The notes under the pieces: model-generated
What the model was told of the DNA's origin: nothing
Seen by the model: only the letters and a program-made list of their open reading frames with translations
Databases searched by the model: none
Made by a program: the position numbers and the translations under genes
From: Ignavibacteriales bacterium
Lineage (GTDB): Bacteria > Bacteroidota > Ignavibacteria > Ignavibacteriales > Melioribacteraceae
Assembly (NCBI GenBank): GCA_026390795.1
Contig: JAPLFG010000002.1
Span: forward strand, 62,001 to 126,000
Direction of reading: 5' to 3'
Length of the DNA stretch: 64,000 bases
Shown here: positions 1 through 9,423 of the stretch, in pieces
Position numbering within the stretch: position 1 is the first letter of the stretch
How the letters are laid out: each line of letters begins with the position of its first letter

Positions 1-33
1 TCTTTAGACACAGCTGCAATCCCTAAATTTTAA
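1..33 (+). CDS. Possible 3' end of an upstream gene (partial)
   Basis: One frame is open from the first base to a TAA at 31-33 and would encode the last ten residues of a protein ending in IPKF. The other two forward frames stop within the first 25 bases. The next gene is YbbR-like, and in many bacteria ybbR follows the diadenylate cyclase gene cdaA, so this could be a cdaA tail. Ten residues are too few to identify anything, and the stretch could be non-coding. Confidence 0.25.
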   Translation, partial: SLDTAAIPKF

Positions 34-92
34 TCAGATTATCTTTAGAAACTTCGAATCGTTTAATCACGGGAGTTTTTTTATATTTCGGT

Positions 93-1004
93 ATGAAGAA
101 AAAGATCATCACAATATCGGTAATTTCATTTTTCTCGATTGGACTCTGGGTTTATGTGTCTCTGTCAAATGTATTCGTAACTACAATTAAAGTTCCTATT
201 AACATTACTGATTTGCCGAAAAATTATTCCTTAGGTAATTCCTCCGTTTCCGAAGTTTATATTCAAGTAAAAGGAAAAGGGTGGGAATTGGCAAAATTAA
301 TTTTGGGACCGGAAGTTGATTTCGATATTTCCGCACATAGAAGAATTGGTCACCGTAAAAATGATTTGAATGATTTAATTGAAGCGAATGCCTGGCTTAC
401 TTCTTCATTTCAAGTTTTGGAAATCACACCTTCTCAGATCGAGTATGATATCGAAAAAGTGGGTTCGAAAACAGTTAAGCTGATCAAGAATTTTAAACTG
501 GATTTTAAACCCGGCTATGGTCCATCTTCAAAAATAAAAATTGTGCCGGAAACGGTTGAAATAAGCGGGCCGGCAAATCTGTTGCGCAATACCGATTCAA
601 TAAAAACAGAGTACAAAAAAATTCCGGATGTTTCAGAAAATGTAAAATTCGATCTCAAAATTGAAGCCCCGGATGGTATAACCGTTTCCACCAAAATTTG
701 CACTATCGAATTGGAAGTCCAAAAAATTGTTGATAAAACTTTTGAAAATATTGTTGTCGAAACTCGAAATGTTCCGCCGTCAAAGGACTTGATACTTTTC
801 CCAGGTAAAATAAATGTGGTTATCCGCGGCGGAATTAACAAACTAGGCAGATTAACAAATGACAGTATTAAAGCCTATGTTGATTACTGGTCAGCACTTC
901 GCGAAGAAAAAGGAACGATAGAGCCAATCATTGAATTACCGCAGTTCACAACACACGTAAGTACAATACCTAATAAACTAGAATACATCATTAAACAATA
1001 CTAA
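93..1004 (+). CDS. YbbR-like domain protein (CdaR-type)
   Basis: This 303-residue protein has one N-terminal membrane segment (about residues 5-24) followed by an extracytoplasmic part made of repeated beta-rich YbbR-like units, roughly at 30-115, 125-210 and 215-300. A typical unit motif, with VxGP near an EISGP step, is visible around residue 150. In Gram-positive bacteria the homologue CdaR binds and modulates the diadenylate cyclase CdaA, so a role in c-di-AMP control is possible but not shown here. The ATG at 93 has no strong ribosome site; GGGAG lies about 20 bases upstream. The stop is followed two bases later by the start of tmk, so the two are probably co-transcribed. Confidence 0.8.
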   Translation: MKKKIITISVISFFSIGLWVYVSLSNVFVTTIKVPINITDLPKNYSLGNSSVSEVYIQVKGKGWELAKLILGPEVDFDISAHRRIGHRKNDLNDLIEANAWLTSSFQVLEITPSQIEYDIEKVGSKTVKLIKNFKLDFKPGYGPSSKIKIVPETVEISGPANLLRNTDSIKTEYKKIPDVSENVKFDLKIEAPDGITVSTKICTIELEVQKIVDKTFENIVVETRNVPPSKDLILFPGKINVVIRGGINKLGRLTNDSIKAYVDYWSALREEKGTIEPIIELPQFTTHVSTIPNKLEYIIKQY

Positions 1005-1006
1005 TT

Positions 1007-1621
1007 ATGTTCATAACATTTGAAGGTCTAGACTTTTGCGGTAAATCAACACAGGTTCAACTGCTTGAAAAATATCTACTGGATAACGAGAAGAATGTAA
1101 AAATTATTCGTGAACCGGGCGGAACACCTATTTCAGAAAAAATCCGGGATATTCTTCTTGATAAAAAAAATTCCGAAATGTCCGTTGAGACAGAACTGGT
1201 TTTATTTTCGGCAAGCCGTTCTCAGCTGGTTAATCAAGTTATTCTTCCGGCATTAAAAGAAAATGTATTTGTAATTTCGGACCGATTTCATGATTCATCA
1301 ATTGCCTATCAAGCTTTTGGTAGAAAAATTTCTCTGGAATTTGTTGAAAAGCTTCAGCAATTTGTCATCGGCAAAGCTGTTCCGGATATAACATTCTTTC
1401 TGGATATACCGATTGAAGAAGTGCTTAAAAGAAAATCGAAAGTAAAACATATAGAACTGGACAGAATTGAACTTTCTAAAATGGATTTTTACGAACGGGT
1501 GAGAAAAGGTTATCTCTATCTCGCCGAAAAGGAAAAAAGATTTCGGATAATAAGCGGGCAGCTTTCAATTCCGGAAATTCACGAGAAAATAATTCGTGAA
1601 GTGAAAATATTAGAGAAATAA
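1007..1621 (+). CDS. tmk: Thymidylate kinase (dTMP kinase)
   Basis: This enzyme phosphorylates dTMP to dTDP with ATP in the cytoplasm, a required step of dTTP synthesis. The 204-residue length is normal. The N-terminal P-loop reads GLDFCGKST (residues 6-14); it keeps the GxxxxGKS/T consensus but has Phe-Cys where most bacterial enzymes have Gly-Ser or Gly-Ala. The substrate motif REPGGT is at about residue 36, and SDRFHDSSIAYQ, the DR(Y/F) nucleotide-monophosphate motif, is near residue 91. The gene starts 2 bases after ybbR stops and ends 12 bases before the ctp gene, consistent with a three-gene operon. Confidence 0.95.
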   Translation: MFITFEGLDFCGKSTQVQLLEKYLLDNEKNVKIIREPGGTPISEKIRDILLDKKNSEMSVETELVLFSASRSQLVNQVILPALKENVFVISDRFHDSSIAYQAFGRKISLEFVEKLQQFVIGKAVPDITFFLDIPIEEVLKRKSKVKHIELDRIELSKMDFYERVRKGYLYLAEKEKRFRIISGQLSIPEIHEKIIREVKILEK

Positions 1622-1633
1622 GAAAGGGTTAGT

Positions 1634-3274
1634 ATGAAAATTTGGAAAATCATTTTTCTTTCTGCGTTTGCAGTAATTTTGTTCTCCGGTTTTATAACAA
1701 GGGATAATGATATTTATCTCGAGATGAATAAAAGCATTGATGTTTTTGGGCGTGTATACAAAGAAGTTACTCTCAATTATGTAGATCATCTGAATCCGGA
1801 AGAATTTATGCTTGCCGGAATTAACGGAATGCTTACATCTCTGGATCCATACACAAATTTTATAGATGAAAATCAGCAGAAAGATATTGATATAATTACA
1901 AAAGGGAAGTACGGCGGCATAGGAGCTTCTATAGGAATTAGAAATGATAATGTTACTGTAGTTGATTTGATTGAAGGATTTTCGGCGCAGCGCCAGGGAA
2001 TGAGAATCGGCGACATCATTATGAAGATAAATGATACTCCAGTTACAAGAGAAAATATTGAAAACTTGAGCGATCTTTTAAAAGGCGACCCGGGAAGTCC
2101 TGTTAAAATTGTTGTTAAACGGGAAACTGTGAATGAACCAATTGTCTTTAATTTGATGCGCGAAGAAATTGAAGTTAAGAATGTTAGCTACTACGGGTTT
2201 ATTCCTGAAGGGAGCAATAATGCATATATAAAACTGAGTGGATTTTCTAGAACTGCGGGCGAGGAAGTAAAAAAAGCTTATCTTGATTTGAAATCCCAAA
2301 AAGAAATTGAGTCTGTTGTTTTGGATCTGAGAGGTAATCCTGGCGGTTTACTCGATGCGGCAATTGATGTGTCTGAAAAATTTTTGAAGAAAGGGGAATT
2401 GATTGTTTCGGTTAAAGGAAGAGATAGTCTTAATAGTAAAAATTATTTTGCCACGGAAGAACCGATTTCCAGCGATACCAAAATGGTTGTTCTGATTGAT
2501 GAGGGTACTGCTTCGGCTTCTGAAATTGTTGCCGGCGCAATTCAAGATCACGACCGGGCTGTAATTGTGGGAACAAATTCTTTTGGTAAAGGATTAGTTC
2601 AAACCGTTTTGCCACTATCATATAATACATCTTTAAAAATTACAACCGCACGTTATTACACGCCTACCGGCAGATCGATCCAAAGGGTCAATTACTCTGA
2701 TAAAAATAAAGTGTTCGAACAGAACTCATTAATAAAACAAACAGAATTCAAAACTGATGGAAAAAGAATTGTTCTTTCAGGCGGTGGAATTATGCCAGAT
2801 TCCATTGTAAAAAATAATTCAAACTCCCGGCTCGTCCAAACACTTCTAGCGGAGGGAATGTTTTTCAAATTTGCCACAAATTTTTTTAATACTAACCCCA
2901 ATACAAATTGGAAAATAATAAAACCCGAAACTTTATTACTTGAATTCACAAAATATTTGAAAAGCCAAAAATTTGAATTTGTCTCGAAATCCGAAAAGCT
3001 AATTGACCAGTTGGAGATTTCGGGTGCGGAAGAAAATATAGATCAAAAATTTTTAGAACAGCTCGCTAAAATTAAAACCCAAGTTGATCTGAGCCATACT
3101 AATGAACTTGATAAATATAAAGACGATGTTTTGTTCGAAATTAGACAGGAGCTTTCAGCAAGAACCGAAGGAAGGCAGGGTAGAATTAGTGAGTCTCTTA
3201 AGGATGATAAACAATTTTTAGCTTCTTATAATATTCTTAATGATAAAAAGAAATATCAATTGCTTCTTAGATAG
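1634..3274 (+). CDS. S41 family C-terminal processing peptidase (CtpA/Prc type)
   Basis: This is a 546-residue periplasmic tail-specific protease. It has an N-terminal signal/anchor segment (residues 4-20), a PDZ domain (about 90-180) that recognises substrate C termini, and the S41 catalytic core. The predicted catalytic serine is Ser294 in GTASASE and the lysine is Lys319 in FGKG; their 25-residue spacing equals that of E. coli Prc (S430/K455). A charged C-terminal region of about 150 residues follows the core and may be a helical extension. An AGAAAGGGT ribosome site precedes the ATG. Natural substrates cannot be read from the sequence. Confidence 0.93.
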   Translation: MKIWKIIFLSAFAVILFSGFITRDNDIYLEMNKSIDVFGRVYKEVTLNYVDHLNPEEFMLAGINGMLTSLDPYTNFIDENQQKDIDIITKGKYGGIGASIGIRNDNVTVVDLIEGFSAQRQGMRIGDIIMKINDTPVTRENIENLSDLLKGDPGSPVKIVVKRETVNEPIVFNLMREEIEVKNVSYYGFIPEGSNNAYIKLSGFSRTAGEEVKKAYLDLKSQKEIESVVLDLRGNPGGLLDAAIDVSEKFLKKGELIVSVKGRDSLNSKNYFATEEPISSDTKMVVLIDEGTASASEIVAGAIQDHDRAVIVGTNSFGKGLVQTVLPLSYNTSLKITTARYYTPTGRSIQRVNYSDKNKVFEQNSLIKQTEFKTDGKRIVLSGGGIMPDSIVKNNSNSRLVQTLLAEGMFFKFATNFFNTNPNTNWKIIKPETLLLEFTKYLKSQKFEFVSKSEKLIDQLEISGAEENIDQKFLEQLAKIKTQVDLSHTNELDKYKDDVLFEIRQELSARTEGRQGRISESLKDDKQFLASYNILNDKKKYQLLLR

Positions 3275-3321
3275 CAATCATTTTTCTTCTTCAGGCAATT
3301 TCTGTTGGAAATGGATTTAAT

Positions 3322-3612
3322 ATGACTTTATCAAAAGTATTTTTTCACAGAAATCCGCAGTTTGGTAAATGCCCCGAATGTAAAAAGACCGGGACTTTAC
3401 ATCGCTCCCGATCACGAAATCTGTATGAACAGATTGTGCAGCTAACTTCGTTTGTCAAGTTGTATCGATGTAAAGAATGCGGATGGCGGGGAACTCGCAC
3501 TACTGTGGCAATAACTCAGAAATCAATAAAGAGTATTTTAATCTATTTGGTCCTGATCCTTGTTGCTGCATTTTTAGTAAGATATATTATTCTTCACTTT
3601 ATCTTAAACTAG
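3322..3612 (+). CDS. Small zinc-ribbon membrane protein, function unknown
   Basis: The 96-residue product has two CxxC pairs: CPEC at about residues 18-21 and CKEC at about 50-53, the second followed by GWRG. This is the layout of a zinc ribbon. A C-terminal hydrophobic stretch (about 70-92) would form one transmembrane helix, so the ribbon probably faces the cytoplasm at the membrane. It follows the S41 protease by 47 bases and converges on the exonuclease gene. I do not recognise the family and no function is assigned. Confidence 0.7.
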   Translation: MTLSKVFFHRNPQFGKCPECKKTGTLHRSRSRNLYEQIVQLTSFVKLYRCKECGWRGTRTTVAITQKSIKSILIYLVLILVAAFLVRYIILHFILN

Positions 3613-3650
3613 TAATGGCTTCTTGAAAATAATCCGGCAGGTCATAACAA

Positions 3651-5309
3651 CTATTTTGACAAAATAAAATTAACAGATAAATCTTCTGCCGATTTATATT
3701 TATTTAGATAATGAACTTTTATTTTTCCCCGGTTTTTTACTAACCAGCTTAAGCCGATTCGTAATTTCTCTAAATCTTTATCATAAATGGCTTTGTCTGT
3801 ATTAATAGTACCGGTGAAGTAATCTTCCAAAATATTATCGAAATGGTCTTTTGAACCAACAAAATATTCTTTGAAAATTACTCTTCCATCTACAAGCAAC
3901 ATGTAATCATTTTTTATTGGACCACTAACTTCTATAAGAACGTTAGCCTTATTGATTGGTTCTGCAAGGATCGAAGCTTTGTTGATTTGATTCAGAATAG
4001 ATTGTACAACATCTCTAACCTGAGCAGCTTCTTCAAATTTTTGCAAAGCACTAAGTTCTTTCATTCTTGTTAGAAGCCGGCCTACGGCAGATTGATTATT
4101 ACCGCATAAAAATTCATTAATATTTTTGAGTTCATTTTTATACTGTTCGTCAATATTCTTCTCAACACATGGAGCCAGGCATCGTTCGATGTCTGCAAGG
4201 TAACACCTTCTACCTTTATTAAATTCTTTAAGAGAACATTCTCGAATTTGAAAAGTCTTATTTACAATTTCTTTTAAAATGTTAGCTGTGTCCCGGTTAG
4301 GATAAGGACCGTAATAGTCATTACCGTCAAAATCAAAGTTTGATGTAACTTCTACCGAAGGGAAATAATGTGTCAAAGCTAATTTTAAGAAATAACTTCG
4401 AGGATATTTCTTCAGCATTTTATTTTGCTTCGGGTTATGGGTCTTGATCAATTCCGCTTCTGCTATTAAAGCCGTCAATTCGCTGTTCGTCGTATGGAAT
4501 TCAAGTCCCGAAGCTTTTCTTACAATATCTTTTGCTTTTCGAATCGCGTTGTTGGAAAAATAATTATTCAACCGGTCCTTTAACGATTTTGCCTTGCCGA
4601 TATAAATTATTTCATTTTTTGTATTCTTATAAAAATATACTCCCGGTTGATCTGGAATCTTTGAAAAGTCGTCCAATAATTTTTTCTTGATTATGCGAAA
4701 TGGTTTTGTTGAAGTCGGCAAATTTTGAAAATTAACCAGATCACTCACTGTATCTATATTATGTTCTTCCCGGAGTGTAGGAAACATTTTTAATAAAATT
4801 TTTGCGGTAGCCATTGAATCGCCCAATCCTCGATGAACATTTCTGTGACGGATCTTGAGCGACTTAGTAAGATGCCCCAGCGATTTACTGGGGAACTGCG
4901 GATATAATTTACGAGCCAAACGGACTGTACAGACCGCTTCGTTGGTTAGGAATTCCAATTCGGCATTTTCACACTCGTGTCTCAAAAATGAATGATCGAA
5001 ACTTAGATTGTGTGCTATTAAAACCGAGTCTCCTATAAATTCCTTCATCCGATAATAAACTTCATCAAAAAAAGGCGCATCCTCTACATCGGCATTTGTT
5101 ATCCCGGTAAGTTTCGTAATGAAATACGGTATTGGTCTGCCGGGATTTATAAATGAAGAAAAAGTATCGGCAATTTTTCCATTCAGAATTTTTACCACAC
5201 CGATTTCGATTACTTTATCCTGCCTTCCGGACATACCGGTAGTTTCAAAATCGAAAACACAATATTCGGCTTCTTCAAAAGGAATTTCTGTTAATTTGGC
5301 TTCTTTCAT
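3651..5309 (-). CDS. DnaQ-like exonuclease fused to UvrC/Cho-like GIY-YIG nuclease
   Basis: This is a two-part nuclease of about 552 residues. The N-terminal third is a DEDDh 3'-5' exonuclease like DNA polymerase III epsilon: DFETT (Exo I), HNLSFD (Exo II) and HRGLGDS (Exo III with the catalytic His and Asp). The central part is a GIY-YIG endonuclease of the UvrC N-terminal type: GVYFYKN, then IYIGKAKSLKDRL. A UVR-like helical segment with FEEAAQVRD lies near residue 430. Such hybrids are known in several phyla and are presumed to act in DNA repair as Cho-type incision enzymes. The chosen start is the ATG at 5309; TTG and GTG codons 24 and 18 bases upstream in the same frame are alternatives. 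Confidence 0.88.
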   Translation of the reverse strand: MKEAKLTEIPFEEAEYCVFDFETTGMSGRQDKVIEIGVVKILNGKIADTFSSFINPGRPIPYFITKLTGITNADVEDAPFFDEVYYRMKEFIGDSVLIAHNLSFDHSFLRHECENAELEFLTNEAVCTVRLARKLYPQFPSKSLGHLTKSLKIRHRNVHRGLGDSMATAKILLKMFPTLREEHNIDTVSDLVNFQNLPTSTKPFRIIKKKLLDDFSKIPDQPGVYFYKNTKNEIIYIGKAKSLKDRLNNYFSNNAIRKAKDIVRKASGLEFHTTNSELTALIAEAELIKTHNPKQNKMLKKYPRSYFLKLALTHYFPSVEVTSNFDFDGNDYYGPYPNRDTANILKEIVNKTFQIRECSLKEFNKGRRCYLADIERCLAPCVEKNIDEQYKNELKNINEFLCGNNQSAVGRLLTRMKELSALQKFEEAAQVRDVVQSILNQINKASILAEPINKANVLIEVSGPIKNDYMLLVDGRVIFKEYFVGSKDHFDNILEDYFTGTINTDKAIYDKDLEKLRIGLSWLVKNRGKIKVHYLNKYKSAEDLSVNFILSK

Positions 5310-5641
5310 TATTTGATCTTTTTTCACGTTCAAAATTTAATCAAAAATGATTTGTTGGAATGAATATTATTTGACAGAATAGTTTGGATCTCCGCCGTTT
5401 AAACTCTACAATTTTATTGACGTGTAATTATTTTTTAATTAAGTTCAATTCAACCTTTCGAGGTTAATCCGGCTAAGTGATAATCTTCTGTTCAATTTTC
5501 ATCATTCTTGAACCTCTAAAGGTATATAGTACAACTTTTAACTTCTGAGTATTTATTCCATTCGGCTATTAAATAATTTCCTTTTACGATCCTTTTCTGC
5601 AAAAAAAAAGTTATTAAAATTATATCGTGAATGGAGGTAAA
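5310..5641. promoter_or_regulatory. Intergenic region between divergent genes; no gene seen
   Basis: These about 330 bases separate the minus-strand nuclease from the plus-strand five-gene cluster, so they must carry the promoters for both. A short perfect hairpin, AACCTTTCGAGGTT, is at 5451-5464; a second, weaker ACCT/AGGT pairing lies near 5515. No T-run follows either, so they are not terminators. I see no convincing open frame and no clear -35/-10 pair. Confidence 0.4.
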
Positions 5642-6322
5642 ATGATTACTGATTCAATCAAGCGATTAATCGAAAGAGTTATTAACGTTTTTGAAACAGG
5701 AACTCCGGCCGGTAAATACAATCAAATTACAATACTTGCCGATGGCAAAAACGGAACAAGACAGATCACTTACGGACGAAGTCAAACAACCGAGCAAGGA
5801 AATCTTGCAAAACTTATTGAGCTTTATATTCGTAACAATGGTCTCTATGCAGAAAAATTCTCTTCGTACATCGACAAAATAGGCAAACAGTCGCTAACAG
5901 ATAACAAAACTTTTAAAGACCTGCTTCGAACATCTGCAAATGAAGATCCAATTATGAAGGAAACGCAGGACGAATTTTTCGATTTAGCTTATTACAACCC
6001 CGCATTTGAATTCTTCACCAAGAATGGATTTGAGTTACCCCTAAGCCTGTTGGTTATTTATGACAGTTATATTCATTCTGGAAGCATTCCGCAAGCATTG
6101 AGAAAAAGATTCGGCGAGTTTCCTCCCGCAAAAGGCGGTGATGAAAAAAAATGGATTACATCATACGTTGATATCCGCCACCAATGGCTCAAGTATCATA
6201 CAAATCCAATTCTCCAACGCACCATTTATAGAACGCAATGTTTCAAAGATCAAATTACCGCAGAGAATTGGATGCTTGATAAACTACCAATAATAGCAAA
6301 CAGCACAGCGGTGAATGTTTAA
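5642..6322 (+). CDS. GH46 chitosanase/lysozyme-like glycoside hydrolase
   Basis: The 226-residue protein resembles GH46 chitosanases, which share the lysozyme fold and hydrolyse beta-1,4-linked glucosamine polymers. The opening helix ends in FETGTP, the position of the catalytic glutamate of the family. It is followed by ADGKNGTRQITYG, which matches the DG-rich segment carrying the catalytic aspartate. The later helices (DLAYYNPAFEF, LLVIYDSYIHSG and WITSYVDIRHQWL) fit the family helical core. There is no signal peptide, which is unusual for a secreted hydrolase. The ATG at 5642 is preferred because GGAGGT lies 4 bases before it; a GTG at 5627 is in frame. It opens a five-gene run on the same strand. 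Target polymer is not known. Confidence 0.7.
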   Translation: MITDSIKRLIERVINVFETGTPAGKYNQITILADGKNGTRQITYGRSQTTEQGNLAKLIELYIRNNGLYAEKFSSYIDKIGKQSLTDNKTFKDLLRTSANEDPIMKETQDEFFDLAYYNPAFEFFTKNGFELPLSLLVIYDSYIHSGSIPQALRKRFGEFPPAKGGDEKKWITSYVDIRHQWLKYHTNPILQRTIYRTQCFKDQITAENWMLDKLPIIANSTAVNV

Positions 6323-6426
6323 TGAGAATTGAAAAATGATAATTGAATTCTAAAAAAAATGATTACTGATCATCATATTGATTTCTGAACAAAAACAAAT
6401 TATAAAAATTGTAAGGAGAACAAGCC

Positions 6427-7149
6427 ATGGCAGACGATCAACAAATACCTCCCGATAATCTGAAATTGAAAGAGGCGGACGATTCAAAATTTGTAACTGA
6501 GGAGATTGGCGCAATGCGACCTATATTTCACAGATTACTAACCGGATGGAATATTGTTACAGGGATAGCTGCTATTGTAATTGCAATAGCGATCTGGCCT
6601 ACAGAACCTATAAAGAATACATCTGTAAGTAATGTACCAAAAGACTCGACAAATGTAGCTGTTGCAGTTCCGGATTCATTGACTAAGAAAGTTATAACCG
6701 ATTCATCAAAACAAGTTACGGTAACAAAAGTGGTAAGCAGTAAAATTGAGAGCAGTGAATTGGGTATAAAATTGCTGATCCTAAGTTTATTGTTTGGTAT
6801 TCTTGGCGGAGCGACACACGGATTATCATCACTTATGGATTTTCGTGGACAAAGAAGGTTATTCCGTTCATGGAGTCTTTGGTACTTTGGCAGACCGATA
6901 CTTGGCGGAATGGTTTCCATGATTTTTTACCTTGTCGTACGTGCGGGATTATTTTCCAGCAGCGCTTCTAGCATTGACGCAAATTTGTACGGTATAGCCG
7001 CGATTAGTACTCTGGTTGGAATGTTCACCGATCAGGCGACAAATAAACTTTCTGAATTATTCAAAACTATGTTCGTAACAAAAGGTGAAGAACGGGAAGG
7101 AAAGCTAACGCCGGATGCACCTAAGCCGGAAGATGAAAACAAGAGTTAG
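6427..7149 (+). CDS. Four-helix membrane protein, unknown family
   Basis: The 240-residue protein has a hydrophilic N terminus (1-35), one transmembrane segment (about 38-58), a Ser/Thr/Val-rich loop of about 50 residues likely outside the cytoplasm, then three further hydrophobic segments (about 112-138, 152-178 and 186-206) and a charged C-terminal tail rich in Glu, Lys and Pro. A Gly-rich stretch (GILGGATHG) lies in the second segment. AAGGAGAA precedes the ATG. I do not recognise the family. Its place between a hydrolase without signal peptide and a secreted protein suggests a membrane component of the same system, but that is inference. Confidence 0.75.
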   Translation: MADDQQIPPDNLKLKEADDSKFVTEEIGAMRPIFHRLLTGWNIVTGIAAIVIAIAIWPTEPIKNTSVSNVPKDSTNVAVAVPDSLTKKVITDSSKQVTVTKVVSSKIESSELGIKLLILSLLFGILGGATHGLSSLMDFRGQRRLFRSWSLWYFGRPILGGMVSMIFYLVVRAGLFSSSASSIDANLYGIAAISTLVGMFTDQATNKLSELFKTMFVTKGEEREGKLTPDAPKPEDENKS

Positions 7150-7192
7150 CAATTATTTTAGATTTTGAGAATACTAAATAGGAGAAAATATC

Positions 7193-7588
7193 ATGCAACT
7201 TGACCACACAATTATTTTCCCAGCAAATGACGATGTATTAGCAAAAAAATTATTCAGCCATTTAATTTATGATGAAGATGTTATTGTGGCGATTGTACTT
7301 GGTAACGATGAACTTTCGCAAAAGGTTGTACAGCTCGTTGATAAAAGAGCAAAACCAGTTGTGAATGGATTTGCACGAAAAGTCGGGTGGGTAACGGACA
7401 GAAATATTCTTCAGAAAGAAATTAAAGAACTCAAAGCAGGATCTGCGGATATCTCGAAGGAAGATCTTAATAAGGTGATGGTTTTCTTTGTCACTTTAGA
7501 TAATAAAGTCTGCAAGATTTTACATAGGGAAGATGAGATTGATTTCTTGTCGGTGGACATGGGCTTTTTAGCTGCAGGTAAATTATGA
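7193..7588 (+). CDS. Conserved-looking small cytoplasmic protein, unknown
   Basis: The 131-residue protein has no signal or membrane segment. The pattern of alternating short hydrophobic strands (IVAIVLGND, VMVFFVTLDN) and charged helices suggests a small alpha/beta fold. A clear GGAGAA ribosome site lies 8 bases before the ATG. Its last codons overlap the next gene by 4 bases (ATGA), which points to translational coupling with the 601-residue protein. No family is recognised. Confidence 0.7.
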   Translation: MQLDHTIIFPANDDVLAKKLFSHLIYDEDVIVAIVLGNDELSQKVVQLVDKRAKPVVNGFARKVGWVTDRNILQKEIKELKAGSADISKEDLNKVMVFFVTLDNKVCKILHREDEIDFLSVDMGFLAAGKL

Positions 7589-9390
7589 GAAGCGATAAAT
7601 TCTTTTATTTACTTAGTTTAATTTGCTTTTTACTAATTGTTCAAATTCGGGCTAATGCCCAGATTTTGACATTTCAGGAAACAGACCGGCAAGGTAAGGT
7701 TTTCGATATCGACTTTAGAAAATCAGCCTTCCCTATAGTTGATATCAACAGCACATTGAAAATTAGTATTGATAAAATTGCGCTAAGAGATCAAATGGGT
7801 AAATCCGTAAAGCTGGATGTAGAATCAGAACTCGGCAAGCTAAAGTTTATTATCGGCATCCTAAAAATTCAGAATAAAATTCTTGATCTTATGGGAGACA
7901 CATCGAGCGATTACAAAACACGAAGAGAGAATATTGATTTATTCTCAACTAGTATGGGTGAATTGGAAAGTTATATCAGCCAAGATAAAAAATTGAGACA
8001 GATGGCAAACGAAATTCTGGGTAACGATGAAGATCCTAAAAAACAATATGAACAAATCTTTGATATCGTTAGACAACATATTAACGACCTAACTGACGAA
8101 ATTGATAAGTCACTGAAGGAAAAAAGGGTTTACTTCCGGCTGGGCGGTTTTTTAAGAGACCAAAATGGAAAGACTACACCAATTCACTTACCGCAATTTG
8201 ATACGTACAGTGACGGTGTCTTTACTGAAATTCCGAGGTTTGCAATGCCTGCACCTGAGAAGTTACAGCAAGAATTTCAAAATGCCTCCAAAGAAGCCGA
8301 AGATTATAACAAAAAAGGAATCACTTCATTTGATAGAGTCAAAACGCTTTTGAGTGATTTGAAAGATAAACTTGAATCCGGTTACAATTGCTTTAGCGAT
8401 AGTCTCAAGAAAATTTATGATGTGAACACAAAAGATAATCGTTTAATTACTTTAATGAAGCCAATGCTCAATAGTGCGAATGCTTTCGCAACAGATGTTA
8501 AAAATCTTACCAAATTAACCCGTGAAATATCAAACTCCTCCGACCCGGTCGGCAGCGGACTGATGTATTTCACCGGTGCTATAGGAATTCTCAAGACTAT
8601 TCAGACCCATGGAAAACTCCTCTCAGATCAATTTAATAGCCTCGAACAACAGAAAGGTAAGATTCAAGCTGTGCTAAAAGAAACAGTTGATAAGGTTATC
8701 AAAGATTCCAAAATATGTTTAGCAAACTTCGGTACGTTTCTTCAAGACAGTATCGGCATTAATATTTCGGAGCTTCAAAATTGGAATGCTGCATCCGTCG
8801 CAAAGCAGACTCAAGTCAACCTTGAATTCACCGATAAGGTAAAATTCATGTTGATGGAAGATATTCCGGATGCTACCGAAATTGATTTACGCAATACCGG
8901 TCAACGTTCAGCCGGTGATGAGATTCATTTTAAAGCTACTGTTGAGAATAAATCCGACGAAAATCAAACACCAATTACTATTGAACTTGAACGACGATCA
9001 TGTACTATGTACCAGATCGGTTTGCATTCACAACTTTCAGCTGGAGTAGTCTTTCTAGACGCTATCAATAACTCAGCTACAAAATTGACAAAACAATTTC
9101 AGGCAGCGCCGTCTTACAGTTTATTATTCAAGTGGGGTACAAGAAGATCATATATTTATAATAAATTCTGGAATGTTGGAGTTGGGATAAATATTGCCGC
9201 ACCCGATTTCAATCTTGACAGCACTCCCGAAATTGCTTTAGGTATAATGGCAACTACAGCATTGGATTATTTACAATTAGGATTTGGCCGGAACCTTGGA
9301 GTAGATGCCTGGTACTGGTTTTTCGGATTACGTTTACCGGTTGGTAGTATAACTTTAACGGGTGATGAAGATCTTTCATCGAACAAATAA
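7585..9390 (+). CDS. Large secreted protein, unknown family
   Basis: The 601-residue product begins with a signal peptide (hydrophobic 8-20, cleavage likely after NAQ near residue 26). The middle (about 60-400) is helical and rich in Lys, Asp, Leu and Gln with heptad-like spacing, suggesting long coiled-coil regions. The last about 130 residues switch to alternating aromatic and small residues (for example YLQLGFGRNLGVDAWYWFF), like outer-membrane beta-strands or a beta-domain. It may be a periplasmic coiled coil anchored in the outer membrane. There is no T9SS tail. Start overlaps the upstream gene by 4 bases. Function is unknown. Confidence 0.7.
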   Translation: MRSDKFFYLLSLICFLLIVQIRANAQILTFQETDRQGKVFDIDFRKSAFPIVDINSTLKISIDKIALRDQMGKSVKLDVESELGKLKFIIGILKIQNKILDLMGDTSSDYKTRRENIDLFSTSMGELESYISQDKKLRQMANEILGNDEDPKKQYEQIFDIVRQHINDLTDEIDKSLKEKRVYFRLGGFLRDQNGKTTPIHLPQFDTYSDGVFTEIPRFAMPAPEKLQQEFQNASKEAEDYNKKGITSFDRVKTLLSDLKDKLESGYNCFSDSLKKIYDVNTKDNRLITLMKPMLNSANAFATDVKNLTKLTREISNSSDPVGSGLMYFTGAIGILKTIQTHGKLLSDQFNSLEQQKGKIQAVLKETVDKVIKDSKICLANFGTFLQDSIGINISELQNWNAASVAKQTQVNLEFTDKVKFMLMEDIPDATEIDLRNTGQRSAGDEIHFKATVENKSDENQTPITIELERRSCTMYQIGLHSQLSAGVVFLDAINNSATKLTKQFQAAPSYSLLFKWGTRRSYIYNKFWNVGVGINIAAPDFNLDSTPEIALGIMATTALDYLQLGFGRNLGVDAWYWFFGLRLPVGSITLTGDEDLSSNK

Positions 9391-9423
9391 TTTCATCTTG
9401 ATTAAGAATTGAGGAATTAATTT

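Noticed and set aside
5451-5464. The hairpin AACCTTTCGAGGTT as a terminator
   Set aside because: No T-run follows, and the two nearest genes diverge, so no transcript needs to end there.
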